A stretch of DNA of 64,000 bases from positions 21,756,965 to 21,820,964 of the forward strand of contig OY720642.1 in the NCBI GenBank assembly GCA_963169105.1, written 5' to 3'. Positions 38,234-50,969 of this stretch are shown here, piece after piece. Made by a program: the position numbers and the translations under genes. Position 1 is the stretch's first letter. Every line of letters starts with the position of its first letter. Under the pieces are notes generated by a model, which had not been told where the DNA came from, did no database searches, and saw only the letters and a list, made by a program, of their open reading frames with translations. Source of the stretch: Ceriagrion tenellum (Eukaryota > Arthropoda > Insecta > Odonata > Coenagrionidae).

Positions 38234-38647
38234 CTATTTATAATTCTCGCTGGCCGCTACTATGCTGGCTCGATGATGTAAAGTTTTAGTAACACAGGAC
38301 TTCTGGCAAGGGTGATGATGGGAAGCCGCATTTAAATATCGGTCTATGTGGGTCTTCTTCCGATAAACTGAGTGTCCGAGAATTCCGTCTTGCTTTCGTC
38401 TGACTAATATATCAAGGAAAGCTAAGGAACCGTTTTCTTCGACTTCTTTCGGGAATTTGATGTTTTTGTGGATGCTGTTCAGATGTTCGTGAAATTTTTC
38501 GAGCGCTTCTTTTCCGTGTAGCCAAATAACAAAAGTGTCGTCCACGTACCGAAGCCAGCAGGATGGTTTTTGTTTGCTGGATGCCAAAGCCTCGTTTTCA
38601 AATTTCTCCATGTATAAATTAGCGATGACTGGTAACAGAGAACCCAT
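38234..38647 (-). pseudogene. Penelope RT palm segment
   Basis: Longest intact piece of the Penelope reverse transcriptase. It runs from motif B (GSLLPVIANLYMEKFE, residues 2-17) through the YVDD catalytic motif (residues 34-37) to the TDRYL-like block, here HIDRYLNAASHHHP. The real protein began upstream at higher coordinates and the first Met here is not a true start. It ends at a premature TAG; the same frame continues past the stop to about 38035 with further Penelope-like residues (SGTTDHIARILRRARI). Confidence 0.85.
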
Positions 38648-39524
38648 TGCCGTCCCTTCTGTTTGAGAGTATATTTCCCCGTTGTACGAAAGGTAGCTGT
38701 TTCTTAAGCAAAATTCGGCAAGTTCGGGGACATAATTCGGTAACCCTTCCTCCGTAAACTTCTTGAGGATGATTACTGAATCGTCGATTGGAACTGTGTA
38801 AAAAGGGATACGACGTCAAAACTTACTAAGATGTCTTCGTGTGCTACTTTTAGATTCCTCAGAAGTTCGATGAAATGCGCCGAATTTTTAACATATGAAT
38901 CGGAGTTTCCTGTGAAGAACTGGATGTCTCTTGAAATAAATTGTGCTAATTTGTATGTTGAAGAATCAATGGTGTTTACTATCGGTCTTAGCAGTACTCC
39001 CTCTTTGTGAATTTTTGGAAGTCCGTATAAGCGTGAAATTTTCTATGCGCACAGAATTACTTTCCAATGATTTTCTTTTGGAATAGATGACTTTTTTATG
39101 GCCTCTCTTACTTGAATTTCCGTTTTTGCCGTAGGATCCTTGGTTAGCCTTTTTTATGTGTTATTATCCCAGAGGGAACGGATTTTCATGTTATAATCCT
39201 GTTTGTAATCCTGTGAGTGAAGCGTCTCAAACAGCCTATCCTGTACAAATGTCAACCTCACCTTCACGAGTTGCAGCTAATGCCAGCTGCACGGTGCACC
39301 CTGTTACTCACAGACGAGGCTCTGCCGACCGAGTGTTTCCCGGAATAAGGAAACCCCCTCTATCAAGTGCCAACCGTCTCGTAAGAGAGCGGATGAGCGG
39401 ATAGAGATAAGGGCACTCTTTTTGTCCTAGGAGTGAGAAATTGCTCCTGAAGGCGGAAGAACCTTATGGTCAACGGCATAAGAATGGAGAAGGCAACGGG
39501 AAACCACTCCATTAAAAATCAACT

Positions 39525-39983
39525 GTGATATCCCAAGAATCAATAGCACACCATGTCAGCATCTTTTGTAAAACATTCCGGAGTAATAGTCCCCCAATCG
39601 GATCTCCGGGTGGGGACTGCAAAAGATCAGGCAAGGCCAAAGAAGCAACTTGGAATGTAAGAACACTTTTACGATGTGGAAAACTAGAAAAACTCAAATT
39701 AGAAATGGACAGATTGGAAATTGACGCTCGTGGAATACCTGAAATGCCATGGCCAGAGCCAGGAGATTCCTGGTCAGGAGAGTACCGAATCATTTATACG
39801 GGTACGAATCAGGGTACTCCTGGAATTGGAGGTGTCGGAATAATTTTAAACAAGAAACTTGGAAATCTTGTAAAAGTGTATGTGCAACATAATTCTAGGA
39901 TCGTACTAGTCAAATTTGAAACCAAACCAAAGGATACTGTAATAGTACAAGTCTACATGCTGCAGAAGAAGATGAAGCGATAG
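39525..39983 (+). pseudogene. RTE endonuclease domain, N-terminal part
   Basis: Residues from about 45 onward match the exonuclease/endonuclease/phosphatase fold of RTE elements: ATWNVRTL, then an L-K-L-E-M-D-R-L-E-I-D-A segment, and a degraded version of the usual SETRW motif (here GIPEMPW). GIGGVGIILNKKL and RIVLVKF follow. The frame runs out at 39983 because of a one-base shift just after VQVYM; the protein continues in the next frame at 39986. The role in the live element is nicking the target DNA. Confidence 0.8.
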
Positions 39984-39985
39984 AA

Positions 39986-40588
39986 ATGATATATGAAGAT
40001 ATAAATAATGTAATAAAGTACGTAAAAGGTGAGGAGAACTTAATAATTATAGGAGACTGGAATGCAAGCGTAGGGGAAGAACAAGTTGATGGAATTGTAG
40101 GAAAGTTAGGACTAGGATGTAAGAATGAAAGAGGCCGCAGGCTAATTGAATTTTGTGCGAAACACAATTTAGTCGTGGAAAATACAATATTCAGCCATCA
40201 TAAAAGAAGAAGATACACTTGGAGAGCTCCAGGAGACATGAGGAGACAACAGATGGACTACATTCTAGTTAAGTCACGTTTTAGGAATCAAATCATGGAC
40301 TGCCGAAGCTACCCATCAAGAGATATAAACAGTGATCACAATCTAGTCATGATGAAGTGTCTACTTAGGTTCAAACGATTAAAGAAAAAACTTAATAAGA
40401 CATGGAATAAAGACAATCTAAAAACTGACGAAACAATGATAGCTTATGCACGGAGAACCAATGACATGGCATCAAACATTATTCATGGAGGCGCAAAGAA
40501 GAATGGATACAGATTAAAAATGGCATACATAAAGCAGTTGAAGAATCTGTCGGTAAAGTTATACCTGCAAACAGGAAAGAATGGATAA
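39986..40588 (+). pseudogene. RTE endonuclease domain, C-terminal part
   Basis: Begins where the previous frame breaks. It holds LIIIGDWNASVG (catalytic Asp/Asn motif), RRYTWRAPGDMRRQQMDYIL and SDHNLVMMK (terminal SDH motif of the fold), then basic linker. From about 40490 the reading frame is again wrong: the correct continuation lies one frame over as a basic segment including ANRKEWITPEI, which joins the RT frame without stops. So this ends in about 30 residues of frameshifted nonsense. Confidence 0.8.
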
Positions 40589-42603
40589 CGCCTGAAATAG
40601 TTTTTCTCATCGAGGAGAGAAGTATTTACAAGAATGCCCTTGACGAGCAGAGTAGAACCAAATACAGAAAACTCAGGAATCAAATCAACAGAGAATCTAG
40701 GAAGGCCAAAGAAAATTACCTCAATGACATATGTAAAGAAGTAGAAAAAAATACGAACAAAGGGAAAACCGACATAGCCTATAAAACAGCAAAACAGATT
40801 TTAAACAAACAAAACAAAAAATCTTTCGATACGATAGAAAACAGAGAAGGCAAAATGCTGTTTGGAGACGATGCACTTAAGAGATGGAAAGAATATATTG
40901 AAGAGCTTTACCAAGGAGGACCACTATTAGATAATGTAATAAAATCAAGTGAAGAAATGGAGGAGGAAGAACTAGGAGAAGATATTTTACAGCAAGAATT
41001 TGAGAAAGCATTGCAAGATTTTCCAGATAAGAAAGCAGTAGGCTGTGATGACATTCCCTCTGAGCTGATTAAAAAAGCTGGTGACAAATTGAAAGCTTCT
41101 TTACTACAACTTATAAGGAAAATATACAAGACGGGTGAAGTTCCTCAAGACTTCCAAAAATGTGCAATGATTCCTATACCAAAGAAATCATCTGCTACGA
41201 AATGTGAGAAATATCGCCCACTCAGTCTATTATCACATGCCTCAAAAATACTTAGAAGAATAATCCTTAAACGAGTTGAAATAAAGTTGGAAAACACTTT
41301 AAGTGAGGACCAATTGGGATTTATAAGAGGAGTGGGGACTAGAGAGGCAATACTCTCTTTAAAGCTTCTCATTGAAAAACAAATGTCTAAAAATAAACAA
41401 ACTTATGTTGCATTAGTTGATCTTGAGAAAGCATTTGATAATGTTGTATGGCCAAAAATGTTTAGGATTTTGGAAAAAGTTGGGCTGAAATACAACGATA
41501 GAAGAATAATATTTAAAACATACCAAAATGAAACAACCTTAATTAGAAATAAGAATAAAGAAGATACAGCTATAATAAGGAAAGGAGTTAGACAAGGCTG
41601 TCCTCTATCACCAATAATTTACAACGATAGAAGAATAATATTTAAAACATACCAAAATGAAACAACCTTTATTAGAAATAAGAATAAAGAAGATACAGCT
41701 ATAATAAGGAAAGGAGTTAGACAAGGCTGTTTTCTATCACCAATAATTTTCAATGCATACATCCAAGAAGCAATCGATAAAGTAAGGGAAAATGTTGATG
41801 TAGGAATCAAAGTAAATGGGAAGAAAATTGATATGTTACGATATGCTGATGATATTGCCATAGTTGCAGAAAAGAAAGAAGATTTAGAAATTATACTTAA
41901 CGAGATGGAAAGAATTCTCAGAGACCAATATGGAATGAGGGTAAATAAGCAAAAGACTAAAGTGATGGTATGCGGTGCTCAAGACTGCTGTGAACCTGTA
42001 AGGATAAGAATAAATGATGAAGAACTAGGACAAGTTACAGAATGCAACTACTTGGGAAGTAAGATAACAGAAGGTGGAAGGAGTAAACGAGAAATTGAGA
42101 ATAGAATACAACTATCAAAAATAGCTTTCAATGATAAAAAGACTCTACTAACTTGTAAAAATGTTAGTTTGGAAGTAAGAAAGAGGGTTATGAAAGCTTA
42201 TGTTTGGAGTGTGGCCCTTTACGGGTGTGAAAGTTGGACTATCGGGAAAAATGAAAAGAGCAGATTAGAGGTCCTAGAAATGTGGTGCTATCGAAGGATG
42301 CAGAAAATCAGCTGGCGAGACAGAATCACCAATGAGGAATTGCTAAGAAGAGTACAAGAAAATAGAAGTCTCTGGAGACAGATACAGACAAGGAGACTTA
42401 AACTAATAGGTCACATTCTACGATGCAATGATTTTATAAAATTAATAGCTGAAGGTTTTATTGAGGGGACAAATCGTAGAGGATGTCCTAGATTAAGCTA
42501 TATGAAGCAGATCATCAATGACTCTGGATGCGTCTCATATGGTGAAATGAAGAGGAGCAGCCCATCGATTCATCGTTATATTTCCCATCAAAATTTGGGG
42601 TAG
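40490..42603 (+). pseudogene. RTE reverse transcriptase with internal motif duplication
   Basis: Open from about 40490; the first Met is at 40855 (582 residues), but similarity to the linker starts upstream, so that Met is not a natural start. Order of motifs: KKAVGCDDIPSELIKKAG, KYRPLSLLSHASKIL, EDQLGFIRGVGTREAI, VDLEKAFDNV (motif A Asp), RQGCPLSPI (motif B), YADD at 41842-41853, then the C-terminal CESWT/WCYRR/IGHILR region. A 129-bp in-frame tandem duplication (41491-41619 and 41620-41748) repeats 43 residues including motif B. The second copy changes CPLSPI to CFLSPI. The duplication would be expected to disrupt the palm, so the enzyme is unlikely to be active despite the long open frame. 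Confidence 0.9.
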
Positions 42604-45600
42604 ATTGAAATTAAACTTCATTCACTCTCAGTTGTTTGCGCTTTAGTGTCAGAGTTTGTCTGTTAGGTATTGTGGATTTCATTAGAGGATTCAGAATTTT
42701 TGTGAAAAATAGTGATTTTTCTGGTAAGATCCTTTACTCATTTCCTGCGGAAGTGCAGCGTCCATGTTTTATTTATCGCATAATTTTTATATATATTTAG
42801 TAGAGTGAAATGTGTCATAGCTATACCTTATACGCAGGAATATTCCGAGACATAGATAGAGAAGAAAGATTTTCGATTCCGTCGCTTAAGCCTTTGGGAC
42901 GGAGAAGAGGTGTAGACTCCGCCCTCCTAAACGTCACTGTATTCAATTTCAATTCAATACCGCCAGCTGTTTACCTCTTATGGGGGCCTCAAATGACTCA
43001 GCTAGAGATAAGGCTAGCTGCCATAAAATAATTTGTCAAGGAAGGGGCCCCAGTCCTTACTCCGAGGAGGCCCTGTGGATGGACTCCGCCGTTCGGAGGC
43101 CAAGGACAATGGACACTGGCCAGTGAAAAGGAACCGCCTTTGGCGCCGATTGTGTTCGGAAAAGGGATTATACACCCATACCAGTACTACACTCCACGTC
43201 GCGTCACGTGCGAGTTCAAGTTCAAGACCTAGATCAAAGCCGTGGCTGAATCTCCAAGCCTGCTTGGCGCGAGCAAGTTTGAGCGTGACGCGGCAGTGTC
43301 GTAGAGGAAGCACCAAACCCGCCCAGCAAGTCCGCAGAGTATCTTCCTAGGTGCTCGAGCTGAGGCTAGTAGGCTTCGAGCCACTTCGATAAAGTTTCAA
43401 GTTCGCTTAAGGTCAACCGCGCGCTGCTAAAGCATGCTTTGCCTCCACCAAGCATCTGTTTCGACCACGTCTCAAGTGTGAAGTGATAAGTGCACGCAGA
43501 AGGGTCATACACAAACAGCTGTTTTGAAGAGTGCCACACTGATTTTACAATAATTTTAAGTTGATATTAGATGTATTTTATGAATAAATTAATAGTTTAT
43601 ATTGTGTAAATCCATTTTCATGATAAATCTTCGCCTAAGTAGAAAAATCGATTTACTATAAAATATTTCCCAAAAAGAAGCATTTCTAAAGGTCTTAAAA
43701 TTTAAATATTTCAAACAAATTGATTACGAAATGCAGAAATGAGTTTCCTCTATGCACCATAGCGTACTTTATAGGATCAATTTATCTAAAATAGTTTTGG
43801 AGGTATTAAATTTTATTGCTTTTGAGATAGGAATAATGTAGAGTCGAATTTAATTCCGGCAGTGAAGGGCGACTCTTGAACGTTGGAAGTTGGCGTTTAA
43901 AAGCTAAAATTACAGTCTTTATTTCAAGAGATTTCGAATATCCTAGTGAGTAAATATTTTGGTAGCTATGTTGTAGCTAGGCATTTAACATTTAACATTT
44001 GGTTTCAGAATTGTTTTTCAATTCTCTGCACATGCAGCTTGGAGAAGAAAGGATAATCGAAGTCGTTATTTCAACTGCAACTAAGCAACGGAATCATCAT
44101 TTAAGACTATAATTTATAGTTGATCTAAAGAAAGAATATTGTACCATAGTACTGCATTAGAAATTGTCCTGTAACAATGCTCTGGTAACTGAACGGTATC
44201 GATGCTCTGGCGTATGCACTGTGACTGAGTTCTGTCGATTGTACTGAGGCTATGCTATACCTTCAGCACTGTAACTATACTGTATTGACTGTAGTTTGAG
44301 TATGCTCTAAGACGCTGTACTCTAGTGACTGCATTTTGGCGGTGTTATTGTAACTGACTGTGGCTGTGATCTAAAAACTGCATGGTTTGTTTCAATTTAG
44401 TTAATGTCTTGAGTACACTTCCAGCCTCGTTACTGAGCTACATTCGAGAACAGATCCACCTCATTTACGGCACAGGTTTTTGTCTCTGAGCCCTTACTAA
44501 CGGAAAGAAGTAAAATTTTGTACTTATCCATCACTTCTCGTGACGCGAACTTGGAACGCATGAAAAATCCATAATGATCTCTTCTCATTTTGACTGCAAA
44601 CGATAGACTGTAAAATAAAAATATATTCATGGCATACCCTATAAGCTGTTTTTTTTCTATTACCTCAAATATTATTCAAAATCTGCTAATTGTACACGAA
44701 AATTCAAATAATCGCAGGTGGATAGTGATAAATTTGATATAATTGATCAAAAAAATGCAATCTAGGTTAGATGATAGATAACATTGAGTGGCAACGCGTA
44801 TATGCCATAAATGAAAATACTTCAGGCAATTTTACACTATCGTAATCAACACCCACCCTGGTATTAAACTCTGCTCTCAATTATTGAGATAAATTCCAGT
44901 TCTCAAGAGAAGCGGTTGGCTGATGAGTTTGTTTGCGCTGTTAAGGATGGGCTGGTAATTTGGGTCAAGGCGGTCTTTAAGCGGGTGAATAAGGAAGGAG
45001 GAAAATGACGTTCCCACATAGTCGGTTCTTAACGAAGGGTATGATGGGGCTCATATTTTTACTTCCAATTTGATGATGTCATGTGTTCCAAGAATTTTCC
45101 AGGCTTTACAAAGTGGAAATAACCCTATCTTAGTAATAATCTACACAGTCAAATTTTAAAATAGGGGCCATTCGAGAAAAAAGTTTAGCTAGAGAATCCT
45201 TAGGCATTAAAAATATGCTGCGAGATTACGTAACTTTATATTTTCATAGATCAGATTGCTCTAAATTATCGATTGAGCTCGCCGCAGAAACAAGAGAAAT
45301 GTAGGTCTAAAAATTAATTGCTTATTTAATAATATAAATATCCGTGTGGCGAAAAGGCACATGATGTATCCAGAGGAAAAAAAGAGGTTTACAGGAAATG
45401 AAAATGAAAAAAGAATTGCGGACAGATCGGAAAGCAGAAGGCCTAAATTTCACTTCCCAGGTCACGCTTAATCCTGAAGAAATGTCCAACATATTACTGC
45501 TCAAATTATGCAATATTAGTAAATGCACCACAGTTCACTTCCAGCAAAAGTCATCACACAAATGCCATACCTATGCTGTTGGTGGAGTAAACACAAACTT

Positions 45601-45687
45601 CAAATACAGTAAAATATATTGTAATTACCTTAACTTCTGATGTATCGTGTGGAAAACACATACAAAACATAACGACGCAGCACACAG
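42604..45687. other. Unannotated stretch with a G+C-richer segment
   Basis: About 42890-43500 is CpG-containing and G+C-richer, with overlapping unsupported frames; it could be promoter-like. About 44150-44390 is peppered with ACTG, CTGTA and TATGCTCT words, looking like a very degenerate tandem repeat. No gene recognised. Confidence 0.45.
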
Positions 45688-46294
45688 CATAAAAGAAACT
45701 AGGTTATGTTAAGCGTATAATAGGAAGGTCATCGGCTGTAAAAGTAAAAGACAGATGCAAATTCGCCCTGGTTAGGCCACACCTCGAATACGCCGCGAGC
45801 ATTTGGGAGCCTGGTCATAAAGATTTAACCAAAAAAATTAATAAAATGCAAAGAAAAGCAGCGCGCTTCGTTAAAAACTGCTACGAGCGGACATATAGCG
45901 TCCAACAACTTTTTGAGAGATTAAGGTGGGAGACCCTAGATACTCGGAGGCTACTCGCTTGACTTAGGTTTGATAAACAATTGAAAAATTCAAAACTCAT
46001 GTTTTTCAGAGCGGCACAGAGAAAATTATCATGACGTCATTCTACATCTCTAAGTGTGAAAGAAGCGATAAAATAAGAGAGAAACATTGCCGAATAGATA
46101 GTACAAAAACTCGTTCTTTCCGCGCACAATAAGCCACCACAATAAAAACTGAGCTCCACTAAATACACTCCCATAATACATATTACCATTTCACCTCCCA
46201 AAACCTTAAATCGTTACACGACTGGTGATCTAATTACCCCTGCCACATTCCCATGCGTCGGCTCGCAGGGTGTTATGTAGATGTAGATGTAGAA
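45688..46294 (+). mobile_element. 3' end of the jockey/CR1-type LINE family
   Basis: Codons from about 45688 to 45962 translate without interruption to a LINE C-terminus: KLGYVKRIIGRSS, then LVRPHLEYAASIWEP, INKMQRKAARFVKNCYERT and RWETLDTRRLLA before TGA at 45960-45962. The following 330 bp match the 3' UTR of the copy at 5926-6355. The end is a TGTAGA-type hexamer tail (46275-46293). It is 5' truncated, typical for this class. Together the two copies define the family's 3' terminus. Confidence 0.85.
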
Positions 46295-46569
46295 ATGCAT
46301 TTTGGTGTAGGCATCCAGGAACTACTGCCAGAGAAGGTAGCATATTTTCGCTACCTTGACTATAAGCACTGATTTTTGAACCATTTGCGTCACTCACATA
46401 TCCGTGCTACATAGGTAAATGTATTATTATAATATGAAACCACGAACTCGCGTTATCTGTCCTGGATCACTCAAACAGGGGAAATGAAAGGTTAAACAAA
46501 GCCAAATATAAAAACAAACTCCGAATTACGCTTCGGAGGGAAACAAACATACTATTCTCCCCTCGGAAT
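46295..46569. other. AT-rich stretch, no gene seen
   Basis: Nothing recognised. Confidence 0.45.
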
Positions 46570-47270
46570 TTAAATTATCGAGCGATTCATCATTGTTGTT
46601 TATCGCCGGGAGAAGAGAGGGGGAAGGGGAGACGACATCCAATTGGAACTACCCCTTCTCCGTTTTTATGACGTTCCATCCTTTTCGAAAACGTCCACTG
46701 CGGCAGAAATGAAGGCTTTTTGGAACTGTTTTGCAGCGCTTTTTGACGAACGCGACGGTTGCAGGAAAAAATAAAGAAGTCGCTCCGCGCGCATGTGTGA
46801 ATATTTTCACGCGTGTGGCTTCTCGCTCGTTTCCGCGTTTGCATGTACGTTATGTATGTCTGCAAGCATCCGACTCGCCCTTGTGTATCGCCCGACATTC
46901 CTCCTCCGCAAAGACCGCGCACATATCATTCCCAGCATTCCCCTCGCTTCCCTCCTCCCGTCTATTTGCTCCACACTAAATACTCCGATGGATGCAATCG
47001 ACGGTGCGTGCGGTGGAGGCACAGACAGACGCCGTAAACCCACGAGTTTTCACGGGGAATCGCGCGGAAGGAGGAAAAGGATCGTTCCCATGGAAACCAA
47101 CGGGCGGCGCGACGCCGCGGCGTGGTGTTCGAAGCCATTTGAGAGTGGGGCATTTCTTTGAAGCGGTGGATGTTTTTCCGCTAGGAGTGACGCAATAGGA
47201 TAGGGAGGATGCATACACAGTAAATGGCTGTAAACTCGGATGGGGGGGAAGGGGAGGGATGCGCACTCAT
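46570..47270. other. CpG-rich island
   Basis: G+C-rich with many CpG (for example 46780-46830 and 47060-47140). At least eight overlapping frames on both strands stay open here, which reflects low stop-codon density in G+C-rich DNA. No frame has a recognisable domain. A promoter-associated island is possible. Confidence 0.45.
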
Positions 47271-50200
47271 GGTTGAATAAACTGCGTCAACTCGAAAGGC
47301 GTCGCAGGATTTCGGGAAATTTTCCATTTGCTCTCGCCAACGTGATAATATCTCGTTCCGAAACGTTAATAGAAAAGCGTTATGCCTACATGAAGAGTAA
47401 CCTGAATTTCCCAGAAACGTTAGGAGCCTAGCTGCACAGGTTCGTCCCATTTATATTTGGCCAAGTATAAATACACGAAATGCATATGGAGGCATGGATA
47501 TGAAATTAATTGGCAGGACCTGGGCTAGGACCAATTAATCAGAGTATTTGGACTTTGGCCATCAGTACTTTTCTCTTTCAACGCAACTATCGCATTTCAA
47601 GCGCTGTTTGACTGTTAAGCAAAAAGGCATGTCAGTGATAATATGACGCTTAATTCGCCCTATTTCGGTCACAAATGGACAGTTCCTATTTATAATACAT
47701 ACCAGATAAAAGGTCTAGAGAAATATAAAGTTACTGTTACAGTAATCAGACGACTTTAAGGTGGTATGGTAATGCAAGTTGAGAGTAAAATACTATATTT
47801 CCGCCGATCTCAAATCCTTTGACTGCACACCAAAAATCACGAGCTGAAACGCAGCATTCTTTCTATGGAAATGCATAATGTGTATTTACTCTGAGAATAT
47901 TTATTATTAAAGTCTTATCGAAAAAAAGACAAAGCAGCGAACTGAAAATGTAACAAAAAACACTTGTCATTTGATCACTTTCATTACTTCAGATGTGATG
48001 AGGACACATTTTCTACCCATCTACCTAATTGCAATATTATCAATATTTTCACACTTTCTGAGAACACCTAGGCTATTCTAAACTCTAAATGTCAACCATT
48101 ATCTAGTTATATTAAAACTCGCACTTGGAGAGTCATGAAGTGTAAACTTTGCTTTGTCTGGAACGATTTTACTTGGATTTAGAAAAGAGTGAGGTTCATG
48201 TGATGACGCAACGGTATGAAGAAGAATATATGAGTAATAAAATTACTGAAAATTACGAATAAAAATCAGATAAAATTTAACAATAGGAAGATATTCTTTG
48301 ATTTTTCCTTTCCAAGTAACCCCTTCCGTTATTTTTCTTGTATACCACTACTTTTTGTCGACGTTTCAATAAATACTCTCTGAGCCTCTGTCCTACTTCT
48401 CCTCTTTTTTGAGTATTATTACGTAAAGTCACTTTCCCTTTGTGCCAACTACTCATTCTCTTCTCAAAAAAAATCCTTTTTCTCTGCCTATTTTTCATTC
48501 ACTGATGATACTTACATTTCCAATTAATCTCAAGTCTCAACGAGAAAGAACAACCATTACGTTTACCAAGTTTAAACCATTACGCGATAACTTATAACAT
48601 TTTTATCGGGATTCACCAGTTTCAGGGTAAAGGCGACATTGTTGGTGATGGTGGCGTTGCATAAAGTTGAGGTTGAAGCTCACTGCATTACTTCCATTAA
48701 TCTGTCATTTTAATTCTTTGTCAACAATGCTCTCAACTCGATTTACTTGTCAACGTAAGCTATAACTATGACACCATGTTAACGTAAGTACTAACGATTA
48801 TTTTAATTGATAGATTTTTCTCCTCCTTTCGTCTTTTATCTACAATTCCAGCCTCGCACTTCCTATCATAGCCTTTATAGATTTATTATTTTTTTTTCTG
48901 ATACATCAGATTTACAGAAATACATAAGAATTGAAATTAAATGAATAAAATTATGATCATTATATCCACTCTAGTAGGAGTAAAAAGAATCAAGAGTTTA
49001 TGGCCAAAGATTCATGCATGGAAAGACAATACTCAAATTTCTTCCTCGGTAACAAGGGGTTCCTAACTTTCTGGAGCACTAAAGTAAATAATTTTAATGT
49101 CATTTAATAACAAGCTTAAAACTCTAAGGAAAGCAAACTTTGTAAAAATCTGAATAAAATACTCACCAAATTGAATTAAGTCAGAATGTGTCTTAAATTA
49201 AACATATCAAAATATATAAAAGAGACATGGATATGCTGACATAATTAATTAAGACGCCGGAAAATATTATTTTCTCTCAATGCGGCACATTTGTCATCAA
49301 CGACGATTTCCTTTAGTAGGACAGCGGATACAAGAGCCGAGTCAACTATCACCCGGGATATCTTTCAAAATATTTTTCTTGACTACACAATACTGATGGC
49401 ACTCATTAATTGAACTCGCCTTCACTGTTCATGAGTTTATTATTCGCGCCCTTGAGGAAAATTCTCATGACGCTAGAGTTTTTGCCAATCATGTTTGCTC
49501 TGTACAGCAAAAGGAAAATGGTCACAGATCTCTACGGTAAACAAAATGATGAATTACATGGGGAATGTCTCCAGCTCCTCAACTCACCCAAGCTGTAAAA
49601 GAGCAAAGTAAAATATCGCGTACTTCCTCGCGAGTAAAATGCGCCCGTCGCACTCCTTATCCCCGTGGGCTACTCCGCGACAGCGTAAAGGCTTCCGCCG
49701 CATTCAATCACGGCGTGTGCAAATGTATGCAAGGGCTTCTCCACACTCTCAACTACCGCCTTCCACCCAAACACTCACTTCAGGAGTGTTGCTTTGCAGG
49801 GCAAGTTTACCGAAACCTAGGCAAGAGGAATACGAGCACAAGTTTGCCGGAGCTGTCTTGCCTCACGGTCTTGAGTAGCAAGACTGCTAACGGAGCTGCA
49901 CCATGGTCGTATATAATTAGTATCTTCTCAAGTGGAGATGAGCTATCGTGAGCAATTAATATTTAAGGCACTCTTTCATTTTTAAAACTAAGAAAGTTTG
50001 GGTTCAGGATGGCCTGCCTCAAGACGAAACGCGAAGAATGCATGCATTATTAGTTTTATTTACCGATTAAGGTGACATAAGATGAAAGAGAGGTAATTAT
50101 ACTTTTATTCATGCTTTTAAAGGCGAAGGCACCTTTTGACATGATTGAATTTTATAAATTGCCATTCTCTCTTAATCTCCCTCATACTCTCTTTGACACC

Positions 50201-50969
50201 CTTCTCCGCTTTCCTAACATCCCACCTCTTATGTAGTGTTCAGTATCCTCCCGCACCTCATCACCTGATTAATTGGAACAGTTTAAGTTGCCATTGAACC
50301 TGGTCCCACGATAATGTCACAATTGTGGAACCCCTACACCTGCATTACAGAACTCAATAGTATGGACTAACAAAATTTCGCATTAAAACCATAATGAAAA
50401 TCTTGTTGATCCAACAGGCTCTCATACTCATAGAAAATGGTACTTTCGGAAGTGTGAAAATCAGATGGAGTAAAAGAGGGAACAGTTCTGGTCAAGCTAA
50501 TTTCTATTCATATTTACGCGGATTTATACTCAACAATTGTCAAAAAAATTAGGATTTTTGAAGCAATATTGATTATATAATAGAATAGTGATAGCAATAT
50601 AAAGATAATATAGCAATAGAAAATAGATGTGAGTTTTATCAGTTTTAATTAATGGACAAATAATGATTATAAATATAGTCAATAATTACATATTTCTTTT
50701 AAAAAAATTTAATTAAAATATTAATATATGAGATTCACTTATAATTTATTCAATTATCGGTTTTAAAAATGAAAAGGTTGTACACTGAATATTCCAAAGA
50801 TGTTCCATATTTTCCTCCTCAGCCATATCTCAAACTCCAGCAACATAGTCTCATCCTCTATCCTCTAAATCCAGGTCACTGCAATATGCAGTGCCTCACA
50901 TCATTATACTCTTTGCCAGCCTTCTCTAGCCATCACTAAACATGATCCCTGTAATCATCTCCACTCTAT
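47271..50969. other. AT-rich stretch, no gene seen
   Basis: No supported gene. A small G+C-richer patch at about 49610-49900 has three overlapping, unsupported frames. Confidence 0.5.

Larger units (their letters stand above)
37740..39155 (-). mobile_element. Penelope-like retroelement, degenerate, RT plus truncated GIY-YIG region
   Basis: Read on the minus strand, in order: a YGLPKIHK block (about 39030), LRPIV (about 38990), VSFDVVSLFT (RT motif A, about 38810), an EGTAMGSLLPVIANLYME block (motif B, about 38650), YVDD in the RYVDDTFVIW context (38537-38548), a FLDILVRRKQDG block, the HIDRYLNAASHHHP block, and a PPYVSGTTDHI segment. The region ends at a VYEIPCTCGSSY start of the GIY-YIG endonuclease. 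These are hallmarks of the GIY-YIG Penelope class. After CTCGSSY the endonuclease is missing; the sequence passes straight to the 3' UTR. Breaks: in-frame TAG near 39043 and at 38234-38236, frameshifts near 38793 and about 38035. The 5' end is truncated at about 39155. The element is dead. Confidence 0.9.
39380..42603 (+). mobile_element. RTE/BovB-like LINE, long but broken
   Basis: The 5' segment contains GGAGAAGGCAACGGGAAACC (about 39486-39505), closely resembling the 5' region of BovB/RTE elements. Next comes an apurinic-type endonuclease and a reverse transcriptase with an RTE-style C-terminus (CESWTIGKNEKSRLEVLEMWCYRRM, then a LKLIGHILR block). The endonuclease is split by a frameshift near 39970 and the endonuclease-RT connection by another near 40490. 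The normal 3' end is missing: after GEMKR the sequence diverges into unrelated DNA and no tail repeat is seen. It lies head to head with the minus-strand Penelope element, whose 5' edge is at about 39155. The exact RTE 5' boundary is uncertain. Confidence 0.88.
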
